A stretch of DNA of 64,000 nt from Kaistella yonginensis (GCF_030409525.1 NZ_JAUFQB010000004.1:18252-82251); one strand, 5' to 3'. Positions 36,007 to 45,250 are shown, counted from the stretch's first letter. Notes: generated from the letters alone by a model not told the origin. A program made the numbers and translations.

Positions 36007-37662
36007 TTATTCAAATTTGCGTTTCCTTAACCAGAAAAACAAGCCGCCTAATACTCCGATAATTCCCAGTGGTAATACTAAATTTAACCATTGCCAATCG
36101 GTTTTCTCTTCGTCGATTCTTTGTCGGTCGAGCAATCTGGCTTCGATATTTCGGTTTCTCAATTCCATTAAATTAGAATCATCTAAAAGAAAATCTAAAG
36201 CGTTTCTCAAAAACTGCTCGTTGCCGTAGGATTGCTTTGTCAATAAATCTTCGCCGAGTGGGAGCGGGTTTCCTTTATAAATTTGATTTCGGCCAACATC
36301 GCCATCGGCAATAACAATCATTTTATTTTCGGGGCTTTCCGCTTTGTAATCTGGATAGCTATTTCGCTCACTTCTCGTCGCGTAGGCCGACTTAAACTTG
36401 CCTTCCAAACTCACTGCTAGAATTTTTGGTGCGGTTGCTTGATCAAATTCGCTCAACGAATCCACTTGTACGATTTCTGCCAGAGCAACATAGTTGGGAA
36501 CCTGTTTTACATGCGTATGGTCGCTCGACTCAAAAAGCACTTTTGTTTTAATGTTTTTTCTGCCTAATGTATCAATGGAAGTGGGAAATTCAAATTTTAC
36601 CGGATTGATGTTTTTGGTAATAGGATTTTTATTTTCCGCAATTCCCAACGGGAAGTAGGGCCATAGAAAACTACTGTATTGTGGATTACCAGCCACTTCT
36701 CCCGAAACGATTCGTAAAAGTGCAGATTTTTTCATATCCTTCACCAAACCAGCATTTAGCCGGATGCCATAATTGAAAAAGAAATCGGTTAAATTTACGT
36801 CCATCGGGTAGGCCATTATTTTTTTGGTGTGGAAAAGGGTATCCATTTCGGCATTTACAGCATCGATCATCCACAGTGTTTTTCCACCATTCATAATGTA
36901 TTGATCCAAAATTACTTTTTCGTTTTCGGTAAAAGCTTTTCTTGGTTTTGCAATAACCAAAGCATCCATGTGTTGAAGTTGCGGAACATCGGCATAAGTC
37001 AGTTCGGTCTGATTCTGGGGGATTATTGGTCCTGCATTGTAATTTTCCAAAGCCATTTCCATAAAACCTTGAAATTCTTCCGGGCGCAATTCATCTTGAT
37101 TAATGAGGATTCCGATGGTTTTTTTCCGATCCGCCGTCATACTTTTAATATTTGAAACGAAGCTGTATTCTAAATTTTCAATGGATTTGTTGAGTTGTTC
37201 TGAGGCATCAATTCCGGTCAGATTTACGATTAAAGGAATTGAAGTTCCCTGTGAATCATATTTTAGAACAGCGTAGGGAAACATTACGATTTCAGAGATT
37301 TTACCTTCTTTCATGTCTGGTAAAATCGAAGGTTGCATTCCCATGGCAGCCAAAGTGTCTTTTGACATTTTTGTCTTAATTGGATCAATGAAGCGAAAAT
37401 CAATTTTAGGATTAACTTTTCGGAATTCCTCCAGCATGAATTTCGTTTCGTTTTGCAACTGGCGGAAACTTGCCGGGAAATCACCATCCAGATAAACTTC
37501 AAAAGTCAAGGGTTTTTTTACTGATTCCAGCACTTTAATGGTCGATTCGGAAAGGGTGTATCTTTTCTCTTGGGTTAAATCAAAACGTTTCGAGAAAATG
37601 CCGAAAATCCCCAGGAGTAAAAGGAATGCTAGAAGAAGATAGTTGAGGTTTTTTTTGTTCAT
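36007..37662 (-). CDS. gldG: Gliding-motility ABC transporter component GldG
   Basis: ATG at 37662 gives 551 residues (MNKKNLNYLLLAFLLLLGIFG); an in-frame TTG eight codons upstream abuts the gldF stop. An N-terminal membrane helix is followed by a large extracytoplasmic domain (RFDLTQEKRYTLSESTIKVLESVKKPLTFEVYLDGDFPASF) and a C-terminal helix (WLNLVLPLGIIGVLGGLFFWLRKRK). This matches GldG, which works with GldF and the ATPase GldA in Bacteroidota gliding. gldF precedes it on the minus strand; gldA is not in the window. Confidence 0.92.
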   Translation of the reverse strand: MNKKNLNYLLLAFLLLLGIFGIFSKRFDLTQEKRYTLSESTIKVLESVKKPLTFEVYLDGDFPASFRQLQNETKFMLEEFRKVNPKIDFRFIDPIKTKMSKDTLAAMGMQPSILPDMKEGKISEIVMFPYAVLKYDSQGTSIPLIVNLTGIDASEQLNKSIENLEYSFVSNIKSMTADRKKTIGILINQDELRPEEFQGFMEMALENYNAGPIIPQNQTELTYADVPQLQHMDALVIAKPRKAFTENEKVILDQYIMNGGKTLWMIDAVNAEMDTLFHTKKIMAYPMDVNLTDFFFNYGIRLNAGLVKDMKKSALLRIVSGEVAGNPQYSSFLWPYFPLGIAENKNPITKNINPVKFEFPTSIDTLGRKNIKTKVLFESSDHTHVKQVPNYVALAEIVQVDSLSEFDQATAPKILAVSLEGKFKSAYATRSERNSYPDYKAESPENKMIVIADGDVGRNQIYKGNPLPLGEDLLTKQSYGNEQFLRNALDFLLDDSNLMELRNRNIEARLLDRQRIDEEKTDWQWLNLVLPLGIIGVLGGLFFWLRKRKFE

Positions 37663-37686
37663 TTTTAAAAGTGATAAATATTTCAA

Positions 37687-38415
37687 TTACTTTTTCTTTT
37701 CTACAAAAACTTTAGCGAGAAACAGACAAATTGCAATCACCAGCACGAAATAAAAAAGGTCTCGACTGTCAATTAATCCTCTGGTAAATGCCATAAAGTG
37801 TTGATAAAAACCAATATTAGAAAGAACGTAATCTGCGCCTCCTAATAATTTATAACTTGCCAGTTGTTCTACTCCAAAATAAAAGAAAAAGGATAAAAAA
37901 ACACCGAGCAGGTATGCCATAATTTGGTTTTGCGAAAGGGATGAAGCCAAAATTCCAACTGCGGAAAACGTTGCAATTAATAGTATTAATCCAAAATAAC
38001 TACCGAAGGTTGCACCCAAATCGATATTTCCTTCGGGAACTCCCAAAACATACACGGTATACAGGTAAACGAGTGAGGGAAGTAAACAGAGCATTCCCAC
38101 GAAACAAACTGCCAAGTATTTAGCGATGATGATTTCTGAAACTTTAACAGGTTGCGAAAAAAGCCAAGTCAAAGTGCCTGCTTGCTCTTCTTCTGCCAAG
38201 GTTTTCATCGAAATTGCGGGTATCAAAAACATTAAAAACCACGGGACAATTACGAAATAACTCTGTAAAGTTGCAGAACCAATGTCGAAAATATTAGAAT
38301 CATTTTCAAAGAAAAATAAGAAAAGCGTGCCTATTAAACTGAAAGCACCGACAATTAACCAGGCACTCCAATTTCCGAAATAAGTCCAAAGTTCTTTTTT
38401 AAATATTGCAAACAT
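37687..38415 (-). CDS. gldF: Gliding-motility ABC transporter permease GldF
   Basis: A 242-residue inner-membrane permease with six helices and the ABC-2 pattern (MFAIFKKELWTYFGNWSAWL, SMKTLAEEEQAGTLTWLFSQPVKVSEIIIAKYLAV, ASSLSQNQIMAYLLGVFLSF). It sits directly before gldG, with 24 bp between its stop and the gldG ATG. The unit resembles Nos/Gld-type exporters. Substrate unknown. Confidence 0.92.
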   Translation of the reverse strand: MFAIFKKELWTYFGNWSAWLIVGAFSLIGTLFLFFFENDSNIFDIGSATLQSYFVIVPWFLMFLIPAISMKTLAEEEQAGTLTWLFSQPVKVSEIIIAKYLAVCFVGMLCLLPSLVYLYTVYVLGVPEGNIDLGATFGSYFGLILLIATFSAVGILASSLSQNQIMAYLLGVFLSFFFYFGVEQLASYKLLGGADYVLSNIGFYQHFMAFTRGLIDSRDLFYFVLVIAICLFLAKVFVEKKK

Positions 38416-38494
38416 ATTATTTGAGGTTGTAGGAGAACGGCATTGGGTTAAGAGTGAAAAATCGCACTATTCACTATTGACCATTCACCATTAT

Positions 38495-39043
38495 TCATTG
38501 TTTATTCTTTTTATTAACTAATTTCACCGTCATCATAATGAGACCTACTAAAACGATAAATCCTACAATTAATTGCCACCAAAACGCGATAACCATCGAT
38601 TTTAAAATGACTGTAAAAACAACCAGAAATAAAATAAAAGTAGCGATTTCATTGGCTTGTCTAAGTTTTATATTTTCAATGGGTAGTACATTGCCCTGAA
38701 GATTTTTAATTTGTATCACTTTTTTCCAGCACCAGTAATGATAAGCTGCCAACCCAAGTAAAAAGGTTAATTTAAGATGAAACCAAGGCGTTTTCATTAA
38801 CCCAAAATTCAGGTAAATCATGATTAAACCAGAAACTAGCATAATAACTCCTGCGGGAACCGTAATGATATTCCATAGTCTTCTGGCCATGAAAACATAT
38901 TGTTCGCGAAGCACTTGTTTCTTGTTTTCTTCGAATGCATCGGTATCTTTATAATACACAAAGAGCCGCACGAGATAAAAAATTCCTGCGAAATAACTGA
39001 CCATAAAAATGAGGTGAACGGCTTTGATAATGATATAAAGCAT
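38495..39043 (-). CDS. HemJ-like / CopD family membrane protein
   Basis: A 182-residue protein with four membrane helices. MLYIIIKAVHLIFMVSYFAGIFYLVRLFVYY, ARRLWNIITVPAGVIML and PWFHLKLTFLLGLAAYHYW carry the conserved His and Arg positions of the HemJ protoporphyrinogen oxidase family (UPF0093), a subgroup of CopD-like proteins. It may perform the penultimate step of haem synthesis. No other hem gene is adjacent, so the call rests on sequence. A TATCTTTG box lies upstream on the minus strand. Confidence 0.75.
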   Translation of the reverse strand: MLYIIIKAVHLIFMVSYFAGIFYLVRLFVYYKDTDAFEENKKQVLREQYVFMARRLWNIITVPAGVIMLVSGLIMIYLNFGLMKTPWFHLKLTFLLGLAAYHYWCWKKVIQIKNLQGNVLPIENIKLRQANEIATFILFLVVFTVILKSMVIAFWWQLIVGFIVLVGLIMMTVKLVNKKNKQ

Positions 39044-39161
39044 CTGAAAAATTTAATGGCAAAGATAATGGAATTATCCCAAAATTGAGAATTTACAATG
39101 GTTGCATTTTTCATTCTTAAAAATCAATAAACGAAGTGTTTGATCACGATGTTATTCCGTT

Positions 39162-39989
39162 TTATTGAAATTCAATAAAAATACTTTCGCCGACTTGTAA
39201 ACCAAATAAGGTTTTTGCGCCACTTTCACTATTCCCTTTGTAGATCGTTAATTCTAGCAAGCCAACATCATTAAAAACGGCCGCGGCTTTCCCATGAAAC
39301 TCCTGCTCCTTGGTCCAATCATGTACCAAATCGGTGTATTGGTCATGCACTCTGGACAAGGCGAGATTTCTAAATTTCACGATATAACTATTAAATCCGA
39401 CACAGCTTTTATCGAAATTTTTCTTAGAAATATTCGATACCACATTTCCAAAATTATCGATATACATAATTTCACCGATCAGCATTTTTTCGCTTTCATT
39501 AAAGACGGCACGGGGAAAAGAAAGTTGTTTGGGTGTTTTAAATTTTCGGCCAATGACTTCGGGCAAGCCACCATTCTGCAGGTGAACGGCCACGGGTGCA
39601 AAAATATCAGTAGATGTAAAATTTACTTCGTCGTCAAAGCGGTTGTTCAAAGTGATTTCATAAACTTCTTCTGGTTTGATATCATAGAAAATCAAACTTA
39701 ATAGTCCATTATCCGCCGCGATAAAATAATGGTCATCTGCTTTATACAAAATACATTTTCGGTTTTTGTTATAAAAGCTATCTACCGAGATAATATGAAC
39801 CGTTCCTTTTGGGAAATACCCATACGCATTTCTCACAATATAGGCCGTTTGCAAAAGATTGTAGGCTTGGATTTGATGCGTAACGTCAATAATGGTAACA
39901 TCTTCCTTTAAAGTTAAAATCGCGCCTTTTACAGAAGCAACTCTGTGATCGACCAATCCGTAATCTGAAGTGAAGGTAATAACTGACAT
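39162..39989 (-). CDS. SAM hydroxide adenosyltransferase family protein
   Basis: A 275-residue member of the DUF62/fluorinase-chlorinase-like family, which hydrolyses S-adenosylmethionine to adenosine and methionine. Hallmarks are ITFTSDYGLVDHRVASVKGAIL, IDVTHQIQAYN, GTVHIISVDS, FIAADNGLLSL and the C-terminal beta-barrel part. The family halogenases carry a special loop not seen here, so the hydroxide-type activity is expected. Physiological role unclear. Confidence 0.85.
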   Translation of the reverse strand: MSVITFTSDYGLVDHRVASVKGAILTLKEDVTIIDVTHQIQAYNLLQTAYIVRNAYGYFPKGTVHIISVDSFYNKNRKCILYKADDHYFIAADNGLLSLIFYDIKPEEVYEITLNNRFDDEVNFTSTDIFAPVAVHLQNGGLPEVIGRKFKTPKQLSFPRAVFNESEKMLIGEIMYIDNFGNVVSNISKKNFDKSCVGFNSYIVKFRNLALSRVHDQYTDLVHDWTKEQEFHGKAAAVFNDVGLLELTIYKGNSESGAKTLFGLQVGESIFIEFQ

Positions 39990-40118
39990 TTGTATTTTTT
40001 GGAAAGTACAAATTTAGTTTAAAAATAATATTTTAAGCATGAATGTGGAAAAGTTAGCCTGATAATCGAAATAAAATTGATACTTTTAATAAAAATAAAA
40101 TATCAAAACTGCTGATTT

Positions 40119-41078
40119 ATGTTTGAACTAAAATTCGAAATTGAAGACATCGATGCCAAAACTTTTTATGGAGTTAATAATCAATATTTTAATTTATTGA
40201 AATCCAAATTCCCGTCGATCAAGATTACTGGAAGGGATCATTTTATTTTCGCTCAGGGAACTCAGGAAGCACTTGATGTTCTTAAAACAAAGCTGGAAGA
40301 TGTGGTAAGTTTTATATCAAAACACCATTCGATTACTTTAAAAGATGTTGAAAGTATCTTGAACCTTAAAGATGAAGCTGAAAAACAGTTGGTATTCGAT
40401 CAAGATATTATTGTAAAAGGGGTCAGTGGAAAAATTATTAAAGCGAAAACCACCAATCTTAAAAAGCTGGTCAAAGTTTCAGAAACCAAAGACATGATTT
40501 TTGCGATCGGTCCTGCGGGTACGGGAAAAACCTATACAAGTGTAGCATTAGCCGTCAGGGCATTGCGCGATAAACAAGTAAAAAGAATTATTTTAACCAG
40601 ACCTGCCGTAGAAGCAGGGGAGAGCTTGGGCTTTCTGCCGGGAGATTTAAAAGAAAAACTCGATCCTTATCTACAACCGCTTTACGATGCGCTTCGTGAT
40701 ATGATTCCCCATGAAAAGCTGGAAGGTTTTATCGAAAAAAAAGTAATTGAAGTGGCACCACTTGCATTTATGCGCGGTCGGACTTTAGATGAAGCATTCG
40801 TCATATTGGATGAAGCGCAAAATACCACCTATTCTCAAATGAAGATGTTTCTTACCCGAATGGGCATGAATGCTAAATTTATCATCACAGGCGATCCCAG
40901 CCAAGTCGATTTACCAATGCGGCAAAAATCAGGTTTAAAGGAATCCATGCGAATCCTGAAAGACGTAGAAGAAATTGGTTTTGTACACCTTACCGAAGAA
41001 GATGTAGTGCGCCATCCGGTAGTGCGTAAAATTATTAATGCCTACGGAAAAGAAGAAATGAGGCAACGTGAGGAATGA
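40119..41078 (+). CDS. PhoH family ATPase
   Basis: A 319-residue protein with an N-terminal KH-like RNA-binding region (to about 110) and a PhoH ATPase domain. Walker A is FAIGPAGTGKTYTS and Walker B VILDEAQNTT; TRPAVEAGESLGFLPGDLKEKLDPY and FIITGDPSQVDLP are PhoH motifs. It probably acts in RNA metabolism or ribosome maturation, as proposed for the YbeZ type. No ybeY gene is adjacent. Confidence 0.9.
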   Translation: MFELKFEIEDIDAKTFYGVNNQYFNLLKSKFPSIKITGRDHFIFAQGTQEALDVLKTKLEDVVSFISKHHSITLKDVESILNLKDEAEKQLVFDQDIIVKGVSGKIIKAKTTNLKKLVKVSETKDMIFAIGPAGTGKTYTSVALAVRALRDKQVKRIILTRPAVEAGESLGFLPGDLKEKLDPYLQPLYDALRDMIPHEKLEGFIEKKVIEVAPLAFMRGRTLDEAFVILDEAQNTTYSQMKMFLTRMGMNAKFIITGDPSQVDLPMRQKSGLKESMRILKDVEEIGFVHLTEEDVVRHPVVRKIINAYGKEEMRQREE

Positions 41079-41197
41079 TTCAATAGGAAAAATAGTTCAT
41101 TGCTTAAAATCTACATGGCCTAAAAATGGTAAAACTGAATAAAATCAGGAAATTCAAAAATGATACATGATTTTTTTTTCGTCATATGGCTTTTAAT

Positions 41198-41205
41198 TAG
41201 TTTTG
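41198..41205 (+). promoter_or_regulatory. Putative -7 box for the 41227 outer-membrane gene
   Basis: TAGTTTTG fits TAnnTTTG, 21 nt before the ATG at 41227. It overlaps the in-frame TTG at 41203, which argues against that start. Confidence 0.45.
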
Positions 41206-41226
41206 CATTACAAATTAATTAAAAAC

Positions 41227-41892
41227 ATGAGAAAATTATTTTTAGCAAGTGCAATTGCACTTTTCGCAACAGTGAGCGCACAAGAATACAAACCTACAGC
41301 AGGTGATGTAACAGTAGATTTAGGAGTAGCAGGAGGTTTAGGAAATACTTCTGTAAACTTACCAGATCAAGGTTTTGGTGCAGGTGCGATGTTTAAAGCA
41401 CGTTATTTCAAAACTGATAAATTTGCGTACAGAGCAACTTTATTTTTAGCGAACAACAATAACACTGAAAATCCAAACAATCAAACAGTAATCAAAAAAG
41501 ATGAGTTTGGTTTTGGTTTAGGGTTCGGTGCTGAAAAACATTTTACAGGAACTGAGAGATTATCTCCTTATGTGGGTGCTGATGTTTTGGCTGGTTTTTC
41601 TTCTAGTAAAAATAAACAAACCGTAACTTCAGCAGGAGGAACTACGTTTGTTAATGAAGTAAAAGGACCAAACAATTTCAGAATTGGAGTAAGAGGTGTT
41701 TTTGGAGCAGATTATTACTTCGTAAAAAGAGTATTTTTAGGAGTAGAAGCTGGTCTTGCTTTAACCTATGAGTCTGAAGGAGATACCACTATTAAGGCTA
41801 CTGGATCACCAGATGTAACTCATGATGGTGGAAATAATTTCAATATTTCACCAGCCGTAGTTACAGGAATTAGAATTGGTTATGCATTCTAA
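41227..41892 (+). CDS. Outer-membrane beta-barrel protein
   Basis: ATG at 41227 gives 221 residues with a clear signal peptide (MRKLFLASAIALFATVSAQE). The upstream TTG in frame lies in the putative promoter. The body alternates polar and hydrophobic residues in beta hairpins (FGFGLGFGAEKHFTG, LSPYVGADVLAGF) and ends IRIGYAF with a C-terminal Phe, as in barrels inserted by the BAM complex. It is the first of three small barrel genes in a row, each with its own promoter or terminator. Role unknown. Confidence 0.78.
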   Translation: MRKLFLASAIALFATVSAQEYKPTAGDVTVDLGVAGGLGNTSVNLPDQGFGAGAMFKARYFKTDKFAYRATLFLANNNNTENPNNQTVIKKDEFGFGLGFGAEKHFTGTERLSPYVGADVLAGFSSSKNKQTVTSAGGTTFVNEVKGPNNFRIGVRGVFGADYYFVKRVFLGVEAGLALTYESEGDTTIKATGSPDVTHDGGNNFNISPAVVTGIRIGYAF

Positions 41893-41917
41893 CTAAGCTA
41901 TTTTCATCTCAAATCAT

Positions 41918-41943
41918 AAAGGTCGGTTTTTACCGATCTTTTT
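41918..41943 (+). terminator. Terminator after the first small barrel gene
   Basis: AAAGGTCGGT pairs with ACCGATCTTT, followed by T and then TTTCG. Confidence 0.7.
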
Positions 41944-42139
41944 CGTTTTTTGGAATTAAGATATTACGCTAAATAGCAGAAATGATGGGTCGACTGATAA
42001 CCTGGTGGCCAGCTGTTTTATTTTAATCCAACTGAATTATTTCAATCTTTTGCTGGAAAAATGAAAATATAATTTGTTAAAATTTTGTTAATTTAAAAAA
42101 ATAGTTTTACTTTTACTTTACAATTAAAATTATAAAGCG

Positions 42140-42619
42140 ATGAAAAAACTAATTTTAGTAGTTGCTATTGCACTTTTTGGGGCAGTTCATGCTCAGTCGA
42201 CCGGAAGTTTTAAATTAGGAGCGCATGTAGGTTTACCGGTTGGTGATATCTCATCCGCCTCCAACTTTCTTGCCGGAGTAGATGTGTCTTACCTGTGGCC
42301 AGTTGCTGCTGAATTTAACCTGGGGGTTACCTCTGGATATTCCGCTTGGTTTCCGAAAGGCGGAGGGGATACTTTAGGAATGATTCCTATTGCTGCTGCA
42401 GGAGCGTATAAATTTTCGCCTCAATTCAGTTTGGGCGTTGATCTAGGATATGCATTTTTATTTGCCTCAGGAGCGAGCGATGGTGGATTTTATTTTCAAC
42501 CAAAAGCGGCCTACCATTTTGGACCAAGTGAAGTTTACGTTGGGTATATGGGAGTTTCTAATAATGGATACACCTCCAGTGCAATTAATTTAGGATATGC
42601 CTATTCTTTTGGAAAATAA
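42140..42619 (+). CDS. Small outer-membrane beta-barrel protein
   Basis: A 159-residue protein with signal peptide (MKKLILVVAIALFGAVHAQS) and glycine/aromatic-rich strands (FKLGAHVGLPVGDISS, FSLGVDLGYAFLFASG, VYVGYMGVSNNGYTSS) ending INLGYAYSFGK. It resembles short OmpW/OprF-like barrels. Function unknown. Confidence 0.75.
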   Translation: MKKLILVVAIALFGAVHAQSTGSFKLGAHVGLPVGDISSASNFLAGVDVSYLWPVAAEFNLGVTSGYSAWFPKGGGDTLGMIPIAAAGAYKFSPQFSLGVDLGYAFLFASGASDGGFYFQPKAAYHFGPSEVYVGYMGVSNNGYTSSAINLGYAYSFGK

Positions 42620-42785
42620 ATAGACTAATCCTGTTTTAAGTTCTTGATCGATAGAGAAATTTCTGTTTTCGGAAGCTCTTATTGGTCAAGTTCCGTCTAG
42701 GAATAGGGTGGAAAATTTATTATAATATACTTGATAATTTTGATGAATTTCAAACTTGTATTAAATTTAACCCTTAATAAGCAAG

Positions 42786-42807
42786 CCACTCATTCGAGTG
42801 GTTTTTT
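42786..42807 (+). terminator. Terminator before the third small barrel gene
   Basis: CCACTC-ATTC-GAGTGG followed by T6. It lies 167 bp after the second barrel gene stop. Confidence 0.75.
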
Positions 42808-42846
42808 CATGACAAATATCATGTTAATTATATGTTAAAATAGTTT

Positions 42847-42854
42847 TAGATTTG
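42847..42854 (+). promoter_or_regulatory. Putative -7 box for the 42876 gene
   Basis: TAGATTTG fits TAnnTTTG, 21 nt before the ATG, the same distance as in the 41227 gene. Confidence 0.45.
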
Positions 42855-42875
42855 CAGTCTAAAATTAAAAAAATT

Positions 42876-43475
42876 ATGAAAAAATTATTGGTACTGGGTG
42901 CTGTAGCACTTTTCGGAATGATGAACGCGCAAATGGAAAAAGGATCATGGGTAATTGGGGGATCTACAACAATAGGATTCAACAATATCTCTACAAAGTA
43001 TTCCGTTGGAAACAACTCAAATACAGAACCTTCTGTATCTACATTTACACTTACTCCTTCAGTAGGATATTTCGTGCAAGATAAACTTGCGGTAGGTTTA
43101 GATTTAGGGTTTGTTTCAATGAGTCAAAAAGACGGTGATGACAAGTATACAGTAAGTACTTTATCTGCAATGCCAACAGCTACTTATTATTTTAAATCAG
43201 CGACTAACTTAGTTCCTTACCTCGGTGCAGGTGTAGGCTATGCTTCAACAAAAGCCACTGAAAAATATAATGGTAACTCTAATTCAGAAACTGTAGATGG
43301 TTTTGCATGGAAAGCAAAAGGCGGTTTGGTATATTTAATCAACCAAAATATCGGAGTTGATGTGGGTGCATCTTATAACCAATTTTCAAACAAAGAAACT
43401 GTAATGGGAACGGATTACAAAACTACTGTAGGTACTTTTGGAATTAATCTTGGATTTTCAGTTTTCTTAAAATAA
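42876..43475 (+). CDS. Outer-membrane beta-barrel protein
   Basis: ATG at 42876 gives 200 residues with a signal peptide (MKKLLVLGAVALFGMMNAQM). Strand-like repeats (VQDKLAVGLDLGFVSM, LVPYLGAGVGYASTK, INQNIGVDVGASYNQFSNK) end GTFGINLGFSVFLK, typical of PF13505-type barrels. It shares the signal peptide style and promoter spacing with the two genes before it, suggesting a locally duplicated family. Function unknown. Confidence 0.77.
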   Translation: MKKLLVLGAVALFGMMNAQMEKGSWVIGGSTTIGFNNISTKYSVGNNSNTEPSVSTFTLTPSVGYFVQDKLAVGLDLGFVSMSQKDGDDKYTVSTLSAMPTATYYFKSATNLVPYLGAGVGYASTKATEKYNGNSNSETVDGFAWKAKGGLVYLINQNIGVDVGASYNQFSNKETVMGTDYKTTVGTFGINLGFSVFLK

Positions 43476-43489
43476 GACAACTTTCAGTT

Positions 43490-43523
43490 AAAAAATCCCG
43501 ATTTAACAGAATCGGGATTTTTT
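43490..43523 (+). terminator. Terminator after the third small barrel gene
   Basis: A perfect 14-bp stem AAAAAATCCCGATT / AATCGGGATTTTTT. Confidence 0.88.
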
Positions 43524-43605
43524 GTGCCTTTTATTTGGTCCAAACGGTTTTATTTTCGCTAAGTGTTTGCGCAACCCCTTTTTTAATAGCAAATTAAACT
43601 TAATG

Positions 43606-43640
43606 AAAAATTCCCAGTTCGCTTTTGCGTGACCGGGATT
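43606..43640 (-). terminator. Terminator after ffh
   Basis: On the minus strand AATCCCGGTCACGC pairs imperfectly with GCGAACTGGGAATT across an AAAA loop, followed by T-run. Confidence 0.65.
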
Positions 43641-43663
43641 CTTATTTTATAAAATTTTACGTG

Positions 43664-45034
43664 TTATTTACCAAACAAGTTGCCGCCGCCCATTCCTGGT
43701 ACTTTTGGCATTCCTTTGCTCATCATTTCCATCATTTGTTTTCCTTGCGGTCCCTGCATCATCTTCATCATTTTTCCCATTTGGTCAAACTGTTTCATCA
43801 AGGCATTTAAATCTTCAATCTTTCGGCCAGCACCTTTGGCGATTCGGTTTTTTCGCTGCGTGTTGATGATTGATGGTCTTCTTCTTTCTTCCGGCGTCAT
43901 CGAGTGAATCATCGCTTCAATATGTTTAAAAGCATCGTCCTGAATATCAACATCTTTAATGGCTTTGCCAACCCCTGGAATCATGCCCATCAAATCTTTC
44001 ATATTCCCCATTTTTTTGATCTGATTAATTTGTTTTAAGAAATCATCAAAACCAAATTCATTTTTGGCAATTTTTTTATGAAGTTTTTTAGCTTCTTCTT
44101 CATCAAACTGTTCCTGGGCTCTTTCTACTAAGGAAACTACATCACCCATACCGAGAATTCGGTCAGCCATACGTTCCGGATAAAACACATCCAGTGCTTC
44201 CATTTTCTCTCCCGTCGAAATAAATTTGATGGGTTTCTCAACCACAGAACGAATCGTTAGCGCAGCTCCACCTCGAGTGTCACCATCTAATTTGGTCAGA
44301 ACAACTCCGTCAAAATTTAAGGCCTCATTAAAAGCTTTGGCAGTATTTACCGCATCTTGTCCGGTCATTGAATCCACCACAAATAAGGTTTCTTCTGGCT
44401 TAATGAAATAATGAACCGATTTAATTTCGTTCATCATTTGTTCGTCTATGGCCAAACGACCTGCCGTATCCACAATGACCACATCGTGTCCGTTTTCTTT
44501 CGCGAATTTCACTGCATTTTCAGCAATGGTCGCCGGATTTAGCGCACCATCTTCGGTATAAACGGGGATTCCGGTTTGGGAACCTAATATTTTCAGCTGC
44601 TCAATGGCGGCCGGACGATATACATCACAGGCAACTAAAAGCGGTTTTTTATTTCTTTTTACTTTTAGATAGTTTGCTAATTTCCCGGAAAAAGTTGTTT
44701 TACCAGACCCTTGTAAACCAGCAATCAATATAACACTGGGTTTGCCCGAAAGATTGATTCCTTCATGCGTGCTGCCCATTAATGTTACCAATTCGTCATG
44801 AACGATCTTGGTCATCAACTGTCCCGGCGTTAAACTGGTCAAAACATTCTGCCCCAGTGCTTTGTCTTGCACCCGTTTGGTGAGGTCTTTCGCAACTTTA
44901 TAATTCACATCGGCATCAACCAAAGCACGGCGAATTTCTTTTACCGTTTCAGCAACGTTGATTTCTGAAATTTTTCCGCGCCCCGAAATGCTGTGCAGCG
45001 CTTTATCTAATTTATCCTGTAAGCTATTGAACAT
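43664..45034 (-). CDS. ffh: Signal recognition particle GTPase
   Basis: A 456-residue protein that targets nascent membrane proteins to the translocon together with SRP RNA. N domain at about 1-85, then the G domain with GLQGSGKTTFSGKLA, VDTAGRLAIDEQMM and TKLDGDTRGGAAL, and a methionine-rich M domain after about 300 (MGNMKDLMGMIPG, MGKMMKMMQGPQGKQMMEMMSKGMPK). A TATTTTTG box lies upstream. It borders the CRISPR-Cas region. Confidence 0.95.
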   Translation of the reverse strand: MFNSLQDKLDKALHSISGRGKISEINVAETVKEIRRALVDADVNYKVAKDLTKRVQDKALGQNVLTSLTPGQLMTKIVHDELVTLMGSTHEGINLSGKPSVILIAGLQGSGKTTFSGKLANYLKVKRNKKPLLVACDVYRPAAIEQLKILGSQTGIPVYTEDGALNPATIAENAVKFAKENGHDVVIVDTAGRLAIDEQMMNEIKSVHYFIKPEETLFVVDSMTGQDAVNTAKAFNEALNFDGVVLTKLDGDTRGGAALTIRSVVEKPIKFISTGEKMEALDVFYPERMADRILGMGDVVSLVERAQEQFDEEEAKKLHKKIAKNEFGFDDFLKQINQIKKMGNMKDLMGMIPGVGKAIKDVDIQDDAFKHIEAMIHSMTPEERRRPSIINTQRKNRIAKGAGRKIEDLNALMKQFDQMGKMMKMMQGPQGKQMMEMMSKGMPKVPGMGGGNLFGK

Positions 45035-45146
45035 AATTTTTCTTTAAGAATTGCAAAAATACGCAATTTAAATTTTTGATTAAAATTTTACCGTATTAAA
45101 AACCTTGTCAAGTTTATCAACCTTCCAACCGCTAGTAAAATATCAC

Positions 45147-45238
45147 AAAAAAAGTCCCACCAAAGCAGGACTAAAGATTTTCATCTACGGCATATAGCCT
45201 TATTGTGATAAGATTAAAGATTAGAATTGTTTTAATCT
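45147..45238 (-). ncRNA. tracrRNA of the type II-C system
   Basis: Transcribed on the minus strand, in order: an anti-repeat whose complement holds 15 nt identical to repeat positions 11-25 (45212-45226) and TTGTG matching repeat positions 2-6 (45203-45207), with a 4-nt bulge between; a nexus-like hairpin AAGGC-TATAT-GCCGT (45187-45201); a small stem AGAT-GAAA-ATCT (45175-45186); and a terminator AGTCCT/GGGACT (45153-45158 and 45167-45172) with T7 (45147-45153). The 5' end is inferred from the -7 box just upstream. Other parts of this 306-bp intergenic region hold only the promoters of ffh and cas9. Confidence 0.9.
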
Positions 45239-45242
45239 GACA

Positions 45243-45250
45243 CAAATATA
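45243..45250 (-). promoter_or_regulatory. Putative -7 box of the tracrRNA
   Basis: On the minus strand TATATTTG fits TAnnTTTG and lies just upstream of the anti-repeat. No convincing -33 TTTG is seen. Confidence 0.5.

Noticed and set aside
38416..38494. ATTCACTATTGACCATTCACCATT-like repeats between gldF and the HemJ-like gene
   Set aside because: Short degenerate intergenic repeats without a clear unit or function.
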